DNA from: Methylobacterium sp. AMS5
GTDB lineage: Bacteria; Pseudomonadota; Alphaproteobacteria; Rhizobiales; Beijerinckiaceae
Direction: 5' to 3'
Assembly (NCBI RefSeq): GCF_001542815.1
Contig: NZ_CP006992.1
Coordinates: 1,160,001 to 1,224,000 of the forward strand
Length of the DNA: 64,000 nt
Shown here: positions 27,401 through 37,501 of the stretch, piece by piece
Layout: each line of letters begins with the position of its first letter
How positions within the stretch are numbered: the first letter of the stretch is position 1
Notes under the pieces: model-generated
The model's input: the letters and a program-made list of their open reading frames with translations, nothing else
Databases searched by the model: none
Told to the model about the DNA's origin: nothing
Translations under genes and position numbers: made by a program

Positions 27401-30126
27401 ACCGTGTCTGCCTGATCCGCCACGGAGCCTGCGCCGAGCGCGACGCTGCGCGCGCCCGTGACCTGTGAGCCGTACCCGAGACTGAGCCCGTCGCTGCCGG
27501 TCGCGAGCGGCAGGGCGCGGCCCGAGAGGTTGTTGCTGGCGACCACCGTCGAACCGCCGCCGATGCCCGCGACGATGGTGTTAAGCTGGGCGAGATTGAC
27601 CGCGTCGTTGGCGCCGGTCGCAGCCGCCACGCCCGTCACCCGTCGGTCCGCATTGCGGCTCGCGAGGCTGACGAGGCTGCCGCCCGTATCGTCGCCGATC
27701 GTGATGGGGCTGGCGTTCCCGCTCTGCCGGACGAGGCCGATGGTGCCGTTAGCCAGCCCCATCTGCAGGCTGACCAGACTGCCCGCGGTGCTGGCAAGGC
27801 CGCTTGTGTTCGCGGCCGCCTGTCCCTGGACCGTGATCAGGCCCGCGGTGTTGCTGGCGATCTCATCGGCGTGGGCGCCGACCTGGCCTCGGAGGCCGGC
27901 GAGAGCGGCGGTGTTGCTCGCGACGATCTGGTTCGTCGCAGCAAGCTGGCCACCGTTGACGGCATCGGCCGAACCGGTAGCGAGGCTGCCGGCGGCAACG
28001 CCCGTGACCTGTCGCGGACCAGCGAGGCCGGCAAGGCTGATCCGGTATCCGTCGGTGCTACCGCCGACGGAGAGGTCGCGGCTGATCGCGTCCTGCCGGA
28101 TCAGACCGATCCCCCCGTTCTGAACGGCGGAGCGCAGGCCCGCGAGGTCGCCCGCCGCGCTGGTGAGGGAGGCTGCGGTCGAGCCGACCTGCCCCTGCAA
28201 ACTGCTCAGAGAGGCCGTGAGGCTGCTGGCTGTGGACGTCAGCTGGCCCTGCACAACTGTAATCGCCGAGGTGTTGCCGGCGACCGCCTGGTTCACGGCA
28301 TGGAGTTGCGATCCATTCACCGCTTCGGTCGAACTCGCCGTCACCGCGCCCGCTGCGACGCCGCCGAGCTGACGGGCACCGAGGGTGCCGGCGAGGCTCA
28401 CGCGTGTCCCATCCGTGAGCGCCCCCACGGTCAGGGTGCGGCTGGTCGGATCCTGGCCGACAAGACCGAGCGCCCCACCGGCGACCAGGCTGTGCAGGTT
28501 GGCGAGTCCGGTCGTGTTCGACGCGACCTGTTGATTGGTGCTGTAGAGCTGTGCGCCGTTGACGGCGTCCGTCGAGCTGCCCGCGATCAATCCCGGTGAC
28601 AGGCCACGGATGCCGACGGCCCCCAGTGCGCCGCCCTTGCTGAGATCGATCGCGTTCGTTGCCGCGCCGCTGCTGCCAGGGACATACTGCACCGAGAGCG
28701 TGTCGAGAGCGCCGAGGGCGCCTCCAACCGAAGCATATGAGTTGCCGCCGACACTATAGCTCGGGGCTTGATAGGCGCCCGTGGCGGCGTCGAAGCCGGC
28801 CCCGCCGCCCAACGAGGCTGCGAGTGATTGGCCGGAGCCGCGCAATTGGCCGAGATTGACCGCGTCATTGCTGTCGACCGCGGCACCCACGCCGCTCAGC
28901 CGACGGTCACCGGCGGATCCGGCGATGCTGATCACGGCTCCGTCCGTCCCCTTCCCGATCGTCAGCGTGCGGGAGACGGCATTCTGCTGGACATGATCGG
29001 GCAGGCTCGCGACCTGATCCTGCAGGGTCTGAAGGCCGGCAGCCGTGGATGTCAGCGCCGTCGTGTTGCTCGTGAGGCGAAGATCGAGAGCCCCGAGAGC
29101 CCCGCCGACGTCCCGATAGGTGCTGCCCTGAACGGCGAAGCTTGGGGCCGTAAACAGGCCGGTGGTGGCATCGAACCTGGCGCCGCCTCCGAGCCCGCTA
29201 GCGAGGTTGTTTCCAGCGGCCGAGAGCTGACGAAGGTTGACGGCATCGGTAGGCCTGGTTCCGCCGGCCACGTTAACGATTTGCCGCTCGGCGCCCGCAT
29301 CGCCGACCGACACCGCGCCTTGGGTCGAGGCGACGCCCGCGCCGCTGAAGTTCTCGATGGCGCCGGCAAGCCCCGACCGCGTGGCGACTGATCCGCTTCC
29401 GAGGGCAACGGCACCGGACGCGCTGGCCGTACTTCTCGCGCCGAGCGCGATGCCATCGTCGGCGACGACGCTGCTGCGCAGGCCGAGGGCGAGCGCCTGA
29501 TTGGCCGCTGCACTCGCACTCGAGCCCAGCGAAAGCGCGTTGACCTTGCCCACCGCGGTGACGGCACCATTGCCGAGGGCAATGGACGAGACGTCACCCG
29601 CGCTCGCGGCCGCTTCGGTAGGGCTGCCGAGGCCGGTGATGTGACCTCCGCCGATCGACAAGCCCTTGCTCGCATCGAGGGTCAGACTTGAGGCGCTGAG
29701 ATTGCAGTTGCCCGGGCTGTTCACACTGACGAGATGACCGTTTGCGTCGAGAACACCCACGCGCAAGGTGATGTCTGAGAGAGGCGCGACGATTCCTTGG
29801 CTGATGTCGCCAACCAGGCCTGTGAGCGTTGATGTTAATCCGCTCACCAGAGGGAACGATGATGTGACCGGCGTCGGCGCCACAAGATGAGGCAACTGAA
29901 CACCAAGTCCGGCGCAGACATTGATGAGATTTGCCGATTGCGCCTGAGCACCAGGCGCGTAAAGGAGAGCTGAGAGGCTCGACGACGAGAGAGCTGATAG
30001 CAATAGTCGGCGCGCAGACGTGGGTATTAATTGGAAATTATGCGCTTTTTGGCCTTGGATTCGTAGACGAAATCTTGTCATTGCCTGACTCGACAGCCCG
30101 TTCGCGTCCCAATTCAAGCCCCGCAT
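24499..30126 (-). CDS. Giant trimeric autotransporter adhesin (YadA-like)
   Basis: 1875 aa from ATG 30126 (ATG 30081 also possible; a TTG at 30135 extends the frame). A long signal region ends near LYAPGAQAQ. The passenger alternates stalk segments with necks (DAVNLAQLN, STEAVNGGQL) and short head strands (AIGNGSIADQADTLSVG, RRIVNVA). A continuous stretch of head repeats (about 1470-1700; AYASGYGATATGRASVAVGS, TTAIGTGSQATWDGSTAIGY) lies close to the C-terminus. The YadA anchor follows: coiled coil LATQVENLGAQISGLGQYAT and four strands ending in the terminal F. It should form a trimer on the outer membrane for adhesion. Neighbours do not define the target. Confidence 0.92.
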   Translation of the reverse strand: MRGLNWDANGLSSQAMTRFRLRIQGQKAHNFQLIPTSARRLLLSALSSSSLSALLYAPGAQAQSANLINVCAGLGVQLPHLVAPTPVTSSFPLVSGLTSTLTGLVGDISQGIVAPLSDITLRVGVLDANGHLVSVNSPGNCNLSASSLTLDASKGLSIGGGHITGLGSPTEAAASAGDVSSIALGNGAVTAVGKVNALSLGSSASAAANQALALGLRSSVVADDGIALGARSTASASGAVALGSGSVATRSGLAGAIENFSGAGVASTQGAVSVGDAGAERQIVNVAGGTRPTDAVNLRQLSAAGNNLASGLGGGARFDATTGLFTAPSFAVQGSTYRDVGGALGALDLRLTSNTTALTSTAAGLQTLQDQVASLPDHVQQNAVSRTLTIGKGTDGAVISIAGSAGDRRLSGVGAAVDSNDAVNLGQLRGSGQSLAASLGGGAGFDAATGAYQAPSYSVGGNSYASVGGALGALDTLSVQYVPGSSGAATNAIDLSKGGALGAVGIRGLSPGLIAGSSTDAVNGAQLYSTNQQVASNTTGLANLHSLVAGGALGLVGQDPTSRTLTVGALTDGTRVSLAGTLGARQLGGVAAGAVTASSTEAVNGSQLHAVNQAVAGNTSAITVVQGQLTSTASSLTASLSSLQGQVGSTAASLTSAAGDLAGLRSAVQNGGIGLIRQDAISRDLSVGGSTDGYRISLAGLAGPRQVTGVAAGSLATGSADAVNGGQLAATNQIVASNTAALAGLRGQVGAHADEIASNTAGLITVQGQAAANTSGLASTAGSLVSLQMGLANGTIGLVRQSGNASPITIGDDTGGSLVSLASRNADRRVTGVAAATGANDAVNLAQLNTIVAGIGGGSTVVASNNLSGRALPLATGSDGLSLGYGSQVTGARSVALGAGSVADQADTVSVGAAGATRRIVNVGDATLSTASTDAVTGRQLHATNEALGTANGRIAGVQGGLTSLGNSLGGGAAFDAGTGTFTGPAFTVGGAGFGTVAGAIGALDLRAGLNAADIAALQTVSQGTRTAVAGLQGQVGMNTTAITAAGASLTSLQTGLASGTIGLVQQDPASRTLSVGATTNGTVVSLTGSAGDRRVTGVATGLNANDAVNVGQLSAALTNLSVGGAPAVAVSNPDGLPAASAAGGGATALGYGASARATRSVAIGTGSVATQADTVSVGSVGAERRVVNVAGGRVAAGSTDAVNGGQLDSTNRQVDSLSTSLTSLRGSLDDGSIGLVQQNPASGPITVAGSTGGTVVDLTGTQGSRKLTGLASGTSGSDAVNLAQLNAAMTSVGARITDLPLATSNPAGLTAPSVTGADALAIGHGATAMAARAIAIGNGSIADQADTLSVGRVGAERRIVNVAAGGLNGGSTEAVNGGQLFAANSQMAALLGGGARFDAVGGWTAPSYSIRGSTYADVGSALSAVDTALARNATDIRAVTQQVAALQVGSTGGPIALQPTGTAGTVTVAAQAGGTVVNLSGLEGPRQVSGVAAGKTAGDAVNLGQLNTTAQAIDAKMQDFPVRANNTSSAAKPVASGSDAYASGYGATATGRASVAVGSMTTSQGGGTTSIGYDSTAIGDRTTAVGASSIASGVDSTAYGQGSQAMAAATTAIGTGSQATWDGSTAIGYGARAIADPTTAVGFSTLASGNEASAFGAFAAATGENSTAIGRSAYAGGAGATVLGVSASAEGIDAVALGRGAAAKQDNAVAIGAGVTTMRANQIAIGSQRSSYTLAGVGSAQSRAAQTGPTTFVTADASGNLATSGYGPGQIAGLATQVENLGAQISGLGQYATATRREARQGVAAAMAMTSASMPSQPGRTSWTVNGATFRGEWAGGIGVAHRLDTVIPIAVTAGYSYSQANQQGLRAGMAGEF

Positions 30127-30414
30127 TCTTAACAATGGTTTAACATCAGAAGTTGAGTAGCCAAATCGCTACGGATTTCCGATGGCGTGCAAGAATGCAA
30201 CGATTCAATTGCAAATTTTTGTCCCATCGAGATAATACTCAAAAAAATATCGGCAGGCGCCGAAAGTCTATCTACCGATGGATCTATGATTGGACATTTG
30301 CCAAATAACCTTTGAAGGTTTATTTTTACATATCTGATGGTAATTGTCTGCGACGGATCGGCATTTGATACACAGGAAAATAACCGAATAAATCCTGCTC
30401 GAAAGACTGCCGTG
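30127..30414. other. AT-rich upstream region of the adhesin gene
   Basis: Markedly AT-rich for this window, probably holding the promoter of the autotransporter. No specific box could be assigned. Confidence 0.45.
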
Positions 30415-30565
30415 AACCTGTAGTGAGTCGATCGGCCTTCTTGAGCCTCAGCCGGACGAAAGCGACGAGGTGCAGGTCGGCCAGGGTGCTGGCGTAGCGC
30501 TCGCAGTCTTTGATGGGTCGGCGGAAGCGGTCTGAACCAGGCGTGGGTTCGCTCGACATGCGCCG
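30415..30565 (-). pseudogene. IS5 transposase C-terminal remnant
   Basis: On the minus strand, VERTHAWF in one frame and RFRRPIKDCERYASTLADLH in another reconstitute the end of an IS5 transposase related to the intact one at 3853. It is frameshifted and lacks everything upstream of the catalytic Glu. Confidence 0.75.
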
Positions 30566-30999
30566 ATCGCGAACCCGGACCAGGACTGCGAAGGCTGCCA
30601 AGCGGTGCGCGATGCTGTCTGATGGCCGCGTCCGCAACTTGGGGTGCCGACATAGGACGGGCACAGAACCGCGCTAAGCCGACAGATCAAGAACATCGGC
30701 GGTGTCGGCGGGCTTGCGTGTGTGGATGCCCCCTGTTTGGCAAGCTTGATCTGCGATGTTTCGGCGGGGTCTTCGATCGGACGTGTGTCAGGCCTCACGA
30801 TGTGTCCTTCGATGACGCCACGGGCCGGTATGCTGTTCGGAAGGCTGGGTTCGCATCGGTTCGGAGAGCTGCAAGCGCTCGAGCGCCGGGTCTGAATGTC
30901 CCTGCCTTGAACTTCGAAGTCCGTGTCGCCTACTCCTCGTCGATCGCTCGCCCCGGCCTTGCGGCCATGGTGTGCCTTCGCCCTGTTGCGGGGCTCGGG
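30566..30999. other. Stretch without a supported gene
   Basis: Short frames only. Probably eroded IS sequence between the IS5 remnant and the IS110 element. Confidence 0.45.
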
Positions 31000-32003
31000 T
31001 CACGCCATCCGGTAATCTTCCTGCCTCGTCGTCACGGCCCAGATCATCCGCGCCATTTTGTTGGCCAGCGCGACCGCCGCGACCATCTTCGGTTTGCGCG
31101 CCACGAGGGTCGCGCGCCAGCGGTTCGCGCTCCCGCCCTTGCGAACCACCCAGCGGATCACGCTCATGGCCCCGACGATGCGCAGCCGTCGGATATCGGT
31201 CTGGCCCATCTTGCTGACGGAACCGAGCTTGGCCTTGCCGCCCGTGGATCGCTGCCGTGGGACGAGGCCGAGCCAGGCGGCGAAGTTGCGTCCGCTGTCG
31301 AACGTGTCGAGACCCGGAGCGAAGGCAGCCACGGCCCCTGCGGTCACCGGCCCGATCCCCGGTATGGTGCACAGGCGTCGTAGATCGGTGTCCGTCCGCG
31401 AGGCCGTCTCCAGTTCATCCGCCAGCCGCTCGATCACCTCCGTCAGCCTCGCGATCTGGTCGAGATGGACCGCCCCCATCGCGCGCACCGCGCCAGGCAA
31501 GTCGCCGACCTCGCCAGCACCTTGAGGTTCGCCGGCCCCTTCGGAGCGACGACGCCGAACTCGGTCAAGCGGCCACGAAGCGCGTTGATGAGCTGCGTGC
31601 GCTGACGGACCAGACACAGATGCGTGCGGAACGCCACAGCGCGGCCTTGCGTCTCGGCGCTCTTCACCGCCACGAAGCGCATGCTCGGGCACGCGGCCGC
31701 CTCGGCGATCGCTTCCGCGTCGGCACGATCGTTCTTCTGGCGTTTGACGAATGGCGTCACGTAGACCGCCGGCACCAACCGGACCTCGTGACCGCTCTTC
31801 TCGGCCACGCGACCCCCGTGATGGGACGTCGAACACGCTTCCATCGCCACGACGCAAGCCGGCTGATCCGCCAGAAGCGCCGCAACCCGAGCCCGCGACA
31901 GGGCACGGTTATCGAGAACCGATCCATCCGCTCTGACCGCGCAGACTTGGACGCTACCCTTCGACAGATCGACTGCCAGCATGCTGATCTTCGTCGTCGT
32001 CAA
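31000..32003 (-). pseudogene. IS110-family transposase with one frameshift
   Basis: The N-terminal DEDD part is in one frame (SMLAVDLSKGSVQVCAVRAD, VVAMEACSTSHHGGRVA, KRQKNDRADAEAIAEAA). The C-terminal part is in another (LCTIPGIGPVTAGAVAAFAP, FAAWLGLVPRQRSTGGKAKL, ending QEDYRMA). They join near 31500, where VLARSATCLARCARWG and EVGDLPGAVRAMGAVH read the same DNA in two frames. Otherwise full length, so the element died recently or the shift is an assembly error. Confidence 0.85.
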
Positions 32004-32113
32004 TGACCCCTTCGATCGGTTCCGATTGAACCGTCAGGCATACGAGATGCCGTTCGGTGGGGGCATCCACCGCATCAGTGCACCGCCCTCGAACGCCGGC
32101 GCTCCGCAGCCCA

Positions 32114-33190
32114 CTACACATCGTCGAACAGGCGGCTGATCTCCGCTGCCGCCGCCTCGTCCCGCGTCTCGGCCTCGATCCCCTCGCGCATGATCGTACG
32201 CGGCGACGCACCGTAGAATTCCTGCAGCGCGTTGCGCAGACTGCGCTCGGTCCCAAACCCGCTCGCGCGCGCCACCTCGGCCAGAGGGAGCGCTGCGGAA
32301 TCCGCCTGCGTCAGCAACCGCACCGCCAGAGCCGCCCGCCGCCGCCGGATCACCGCCGCCACCCCGCCATCGGGAGCGAACACCCGGTACAGCATCGAGC
32401 GCGACAGCTCGAATTGCACGCACAGGCTCTCCACGCCGAAGTCCGGCCGTGCCGCCTCCCGGTCGATGAAGCGCCGCAGCTGTGCCAGGGGCGGCGGGGC
32501 GGCCGGGACCCGCTCGGACGCCTCGCCCGGCACCTTCCGCTCCGGCGCCACGAAGGCCGCCGTCACGCCGACCACGGCCCGCGCCAGGGCGAGGGCGGCA
32601 CGGTCGGGAATGTTACCCACCCCGGCAGCCAGCGACGTCAGCAGCGGGCCCAGAACCTGCCCCGCCGGACTGCCGGCCGCGAACACGACGCCGTCGACCG
32701 CCGCCGCCTCACCCGCTGCCGCCTGGAACACCGCCCGCGGCATGATCAGGCCGACGAGGCGCATGGGATCGACCCGCAAGTGCATGCCGCCCTTCAGGTC
32801 GACGATCAGGCAGTCCCCGGCGCGCACGTCGACCGGACGGCCGCTGACATGGCCGTGCATGCGCCCCGACACCATGCAATCGGCGATGATGTGGTCGTGC
32901 TTCCACAGCGCCCGGCTGCTCGTCCCGCGCACCAGCGTCGCGGGCGCCATCGAGAGATCGACCGCGAGGAAGGGCCCGATGGGATGGACGCCGACGCTGC
33001 CCTCGAACCCGTCGAGATCGCCGGGCGCGAGCGCGGTCTCCATCGAGACGGAGGTGGCCGCTTGCCACACCCGCGCCCGGACGGTGGGGTCGGGATGGCT
33101 GTGCCGGTCGACCCGCAGATGGACCGGTTCTGGGACGGTCGCGCTATCCTCCCCGTCTTTGCTGGGCTCCGTCTCCGCCTCGGGTTCCAT
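32114..33190 (-). CDS. AraC-family transcriptional regulator
   Basis: 358 aa: an N-terminal cupin-like sensor (AraC_binding_2 type; GHVSGRPVDVRAGDCLIVDL) and a C-terminal AraC double helix-turn-helix (about 250-345; SLCVQFELSRSMLYRVFAPD, LAEVARASGFGTERSLRNAL). It is divergent from the broken TPS locus across a 380-bp region that recurs twice elsewhere. A remnant of its first codons (AETEPSKGE) lies before the second TPS locus at 50345-50375. So it most likely controls TPS expression and could act on both promoter copies. Effector unknown. Confidence 0.9.
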   Translation of the reverse strand: MEPEAETEPSKDGEDSATVPEPVHLRVDRHSHPDPTVRARVWQAATSVSMETALAPGDLDGFEGSVGVHPIGPFLAVDLSMAPATLVRGTSSRALWKHDHIIADCMVSGRMHGHVSGRPVDVRAGDCLIVDLKGGMHLRVDPMRLVGLIMPRAVFQAAAGEAAAVDGVVFAAGSPAGQVLGPLLTSLAAGVGNIPDRAALALARAVVGVTAAFVAPERKVPGEASERVPAAPPPLAQLRRFIDREAARPDFGVESLCVQFELSRSMLYRVFAPDGGVAAVIRRRRAALAVRLLTQADSAALPLAEVARASGFGTERSLRNALQEFYGASPRTIMREGIEAETRDEAAAAEISRLFDDV

Positions 33191-33568
33191 GTCGTCTGCC
33201 GCTCCGCTGCCGTGGCGAACCTAGCGGCCTCCGCATCCAAGCCGATGGAAAATTCGTCCAGGCCGGTCGAATCTTGAGACGCGGCTTCCGGCCAAGCTCA
33301 ATGCAGTATTGTCCAGCGGGTCGGCGCCATGGTTCCTCTACAGAGATGCCCGCCGGTCCGAGACAACTTGCGATCTGAACTGACAAATCCGGCGCCGGGA
33401 CGGCCGACGGCCCCTCTGCGGACGCGGCGCGGAACGGCGCAGGGAAGCCAAGCCCGTCCGGTCCTATCCGCGCGGGAGCGAGTGGAGAGGAGATGAGTGA
33501 TGGTGCGTCTGGATGACGATGTGCGACGGGATCGCGCGTCCGAGCCACTCCGGTAAGCGGCCATCCCT
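33191..33568. promoter_or_regulatory. TPS promoter module, copy 1
   Basis: Divergent region between araC and the tpsB relic. A core beginning GATGGAAAATTCGTCCAG at 33244, followed by TCTTGAGACGCGGCTTCC and CAGTATTGTCC at 33304, is repeated at 48991 and 50434. Repetition of the whole block argues for conserved operators or promoters, probably including AraC-protein sites. Exact -35/-10 boxes could not be assigned. Confidence 0.6.
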
Positions 33569-33786
33569 GTGACCCCGAAGTCCCATCGCGCCTTTGCCGC
33601 CATCGCCCTGGCTGTGACCGCCTCGCAGATCACTCCGTCGTCGTTGAGTCGGCAGCTCCGACAGGCGCCGAGCGCCCCTCCCTGCGTGCCGGACGCCTGT
33701 GCATCCGAAGCGGCGGGCCGGCGCTCAGCTCATTGCCGCGAACTTCGCCGCCCGCCTGACCTTCACCGTCGCCCTGCAGTTCTGAC
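33569..33786 (+). pseudogene. tpsB (FhaC/ShlB-type transporter) relic, internally deleted
   Basis: The start (MTPKSHRAFAAIALAVTASQ) corresponds to the first codons of the intact tpsB at 50779. A middle piece corresponds to its region near residue 75. The last codons before 33786 (RLTFTVALQF, in another frame) are identical to its C-terminus. About 1.6 kb encoding the POTRA and barrel is missing. The locus can no longer make its own secretion partner. Confidence 0.8.
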
Positions 33787-33797
33787 GGAACCCCGCG

Positions 33798-36700
33798 ATG
33801 TCCCGCCCCGCCTCGCCCCGCATCCGCGCCTTCACCGGCGCGCTGCTCGCCTCGACCGCGCTGGTCGGGATCGGCCTCGTGCCGCTCTGCCCCGTGCCCG
33901 TCCGCGCCGAGCCGCTGCCGACCGGCGGGCAGGTGGTCTCCGGCGGGGTCACGATCGGCGCTCCCAACGGCAACGCTCTGGCGATCACGCAGTCGAGCCA
34001 GAGCGCCATCGTCAACTGGCAGGGCTTCTCCGTCGGCGGGGGCAACCGGGTCGACATCCACCAGCCGAACGCGAACGCGGCGATCCTGAACCGGGTGACG
34101 GGCGCCACGCCCTCGACCATCGCCGGGCAGCTCAACGCCAACGGGCAGGTCTACCTCGTCAACCCCAACGGCGTGACGATCACCCGTTCGGGCCAGGTCA
34201 ATGCGGCGGGCTTCGTCGCCTCCTCGCTCGGCATCTCGGACGAGGACTTCAAGGCCGGACGGCGCCCGTTCCGCGGCTCGGGCGCCTCGGCGCCGGTGAC
34301 GAACCACGGGGCGATCACGATCGGGCGCGGCGGCTACGCCGCGCTGATCGGCGGGCGGGTGACGAACACCGGCACGATCCAAGTGCCGATGGGCCGGGTC
34401 GGGCTCGGCGCGGGCGAGCGGGCGACGCTGGACCTCTCCGGCGACGGCTTTTTGCAAGTTGCGGTGCCGACGCAGGCCAAGGGGCGCGGCGCCCTGGTCG
34501 AGCACGCGGGCACGATCTCGGCGGATGGCGGGTCGGTCACCCTTACCGCGGCAGCGGCGCGGGACATGGCGCGTCAGGCGGTGAACCTGTCGGGTGTGGT
34601 CGAGGCGCGCGCGGTGGCGGGGCGCAACGGGCGCATCACCCTGTCGGGGGGCGAGGGTGCGGTGGCGCTGGCGCCGAATGCCCGGCTCGACGCCTCGGGC
34701 CTGGACGGGGCTGACGGTGGCCGGGTGCGGATCACCGGCGGGCGGCTCGACGTGGCGGGCCGCGTGGACGTGTCCGGCGCGAGGGGGGGCCGGGCGCGGC
34801 TGAAGGCGGGCGAGAGCCTCGCGCTGTCGGGGCGGGTTCTGGCGGAGGGCCGTACCGGCCAGGGCGGGCGGGTGACCGCCACCGCACCGACGATCGCGAC
34901 GCACGCAGCGCTAATCGAGGCGTCGGGCGCGAGCGGCGGCGGCGTGGTGCGCGTGGGGGGCGGGCGGCTCGGGCAGGGTCCGCTGGCACGCGCCGAGCGC
35001 GTCACGGTCGATGCCGCGAGCACGATCCGGGCGGATGCCACGGTGCGGGGCGACGGCGGCGACGTGGTGGTGTGGTCGGATGTCGGCACGCGGTTCGCCG
35101 GACGGATCGAGGCGCGCGGCGGCGCCTCGGGCGGCAGCGGCGGGCAGGCGGAGGTGTCGAGCAAGGGCGTGCTGTCCTACGACGGCACGACGCTCCTGAC
35201 GGCGGCGCGGGGTGCCTTCGGCACGCTGCTGCTCGACCCGCACGACATCACCATCGCGAACGCCCCGGACAGCGGCGTCTCGGGCTTCACCGCCACGGGC
35301 GAGCGCAGCGTGATCGACGCGGCGCGGCTGCTGACGGCGCTGACGACGGCCCACGTCGTGGTCTCGACCGGCCCGACGGGCAACGAATCCGGCACCATCA
35401 CGGTGGCGGCGCCGCTGACGTGGAACACCGGGGCGAACCTGACGCTGCAGGCCGCCGGGGGGATCGCCCTGAACGCGCCGATCACCGCGCCGGCGGGCGG
35501 ACTGATCCTGCAGGCGGGGGCGGGCAGCGCCGTCACGGCGACGGCCGACCTGTCGGTGGCGCGCTTCACCCTGGCCTCGGGCAACTGGGCCCAGAACGCG
35601 GCCACGCTGCCCGGCTTCGCCACGGCGGACTTCCGCATCGCCGACGGGGCGAGCTTCCTGCGCGCGGCGGGCGGAGCGGGCACCGCCGCCTCGCCCTACC
35701 GGCTGAGCGACATCTACGGCCTGCAGGGCATGGGCACCTCGGCGGCCTATCGCGCGGCGTCCTACCGCCTCGCCAGCGACATCGATGCCGCCGGCACCGC
35801 CACTTGGTGGGGTGGACAGGGCTTCGTGCCCGTCGGCACCGGCGTGGACGAGGCCATGTTCACCGGGCGTCTGGACGGGGCGGGGCACACGGTCTCGGGC
35901 CTCGTCATCGCCAGGCCCGCGACGGATAACGTCGGGCTGATCGGCTCACTCGGCAGCGGCGGAACGGTGACCGGCCTCGGATTGGCCAGCGGCCGCGTCA
36001 CGGGTCATGATCAAGTGGGTGGGCTGGTCGGCTACAACGACCTCGGCACAGTGAGCGACGCCTCCGCCACCGGAGCCGTGACAGGCCACAATATCGTGGG
36101 CGAGCTGGTCGGCTGGAATGGCGGCACGGTGAGCAAAGCCTCCGCCGCCGGTACCGTCACCGGCACGGGCGTCTACGTCGGCGGCCTGGTCGGCACCAAC
36201 TACACCGGCAGCATCAGCCAATCGTATGCCACGGGCACCGTGACCGGCTCCGGCAACCACGTGGGCGGTCTGATCGGCTCCAACAGCGGCGGTACGGTGA
36301 GCGACGCCTATGCCACTGGGGCGGTCACCGGCAGCAGCCGATACGTCGGCGGCCTCGTCGGCAACAACAACGGCACCCTGACGAACACCTACTGGGACAC
36401 GCAGACCACGGGGCAGGGTGCGAACGGGGTGGGCACTGGCTCCTCCGCCGGCGCGACGGGCCTGACCACGGCGGATGCGCGCACACAGGCTGGCTATGGC
36501 GGCTTCGACTTCACCAGCCCCAACGCCGTCTGGTATCAGGCCAGGGACATGCGGCCGATCCTGCGCAGCGAGGCCGCCGCGGCCGGAGCGGACGGGGTGA
36601 TCGCGGTCTCCAACCTGCACCAGCTGCAGCTGATGGGGGCCAACCTCGGCGGCTCGTACAGCCTCACCGCCGACCTCGATGCCACCGCCACCAGCGCCAC

Positions 36701-37116
36701 GGACGCCTCGACCGGCCCCTGGGGGGCGGGCGGGCTCGTGCCGGTCGGGACGAACGGCACCCCGTTCACCGGCAGCCTGGACGGGGCGGGCCACACGATC
36801 ACCGGGCTGACCATCGCCCGGCCGAGCCAGGCCGGTGTCGGGCTAATCGGCTTCCTTGGTACGGGCGGCCGCGTGAGCGGCCTCGGCCTTGTCGGCGGCA
36901 GCGTCTCGGGCGCCCAGACCGTCGGCGGCCTCGTCGGCTCGAACGCCGGCACGGTGAGCCAGTCCTACGCCAGCGGCAGCGTGACGGGTTCCACCGACGT
37001 GGGCGGCCTCGTTGGCTCCAACAGCGGCACCCTGAGGGGCACCTACTGGGACACGGGGAGCACCGGGCAGAGCGTCGGCGTCGGCTCGTCCGCCGGCGCC
37101 ACCGGCCTGAGCACTG
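33798..37116 (+). pseudogene. tpsA1: filamentous-hemagglutinin-like exoprotein, truncated by IS3
   Basis: About 1105 residues remain. Signal peptide 1-37 (ends PVPVRA), TPS secretion domain (about 38-150, with YLVNPNGVTITRSG), a beta-helical stem, then GLUG repeats (VGGLVGYN, VGGLVGSNSGTV). The frame enters the IS3 element at 37115 and runs on in IS sequence to 37826, giving a 1342-aa chimera. The first ~2 kb is almost identical to tpsA2 at 52591. Since the TPS domain is intact, the product might still be exported by the TpsB of the second locus. C-terminal MBG/YDG domains are lost. Confidence 0.85.
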
Positions 37117-37176
37117 ATCCTCCCCCGCTTTCACGGACACCTCTGATACGCTCCTTGCGGGCGGGGAAGGTGTTTG

Positions 37177-37501
37177 ATGGCCAAGACGAGACCGAGTTCA
37201 CCCCCGAGTTCAAACGCGAGGCGGTGGCCCTGCTGGAAAGTAGCGGCCGGCCGCAGACGCAGATCGCAGCCGAGCTCGGGATCCAACCCTCAATGCTGAG
37301 GCAGTGGCGCTCGGCGCTGATGGGTGGCTCCCCACCACCGCGAGCAGAAAGGTCACCGGGAGCCGCGCCTGCGAGCCCAGTGGCGTCCCCCTCCGACCAA
37401 GCCGCTGAGATCGCCCGTCTGCGGCGTGAACTCGACCGGACGCGCATGGAGCGCGACGTCCTAAAAAAGCGATCGGCATCTTCGCGGAGATGCCCAAGTG
37501 A
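37177..37501 (+). pseudogene. IS3 OrfA with two frame breaks
   Basis: ATG 37177 opens MAKTRP, but the conserved FTPEFKREAVALLES is in the next frame (break near 37194). The end KAIGIFAEMPK-stop is in the third frame, after the run of six A at 37463-37468. The HTH (TQIAAELGIQPSMLRQWR) and leucine-zipper-like ARLRRELDRTRMERDVLKK are otherwise good. The A-run plus G is also a slippery heptamer, so part of this could be programmed slippage, but the early break is not. Confidence 0.7.
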
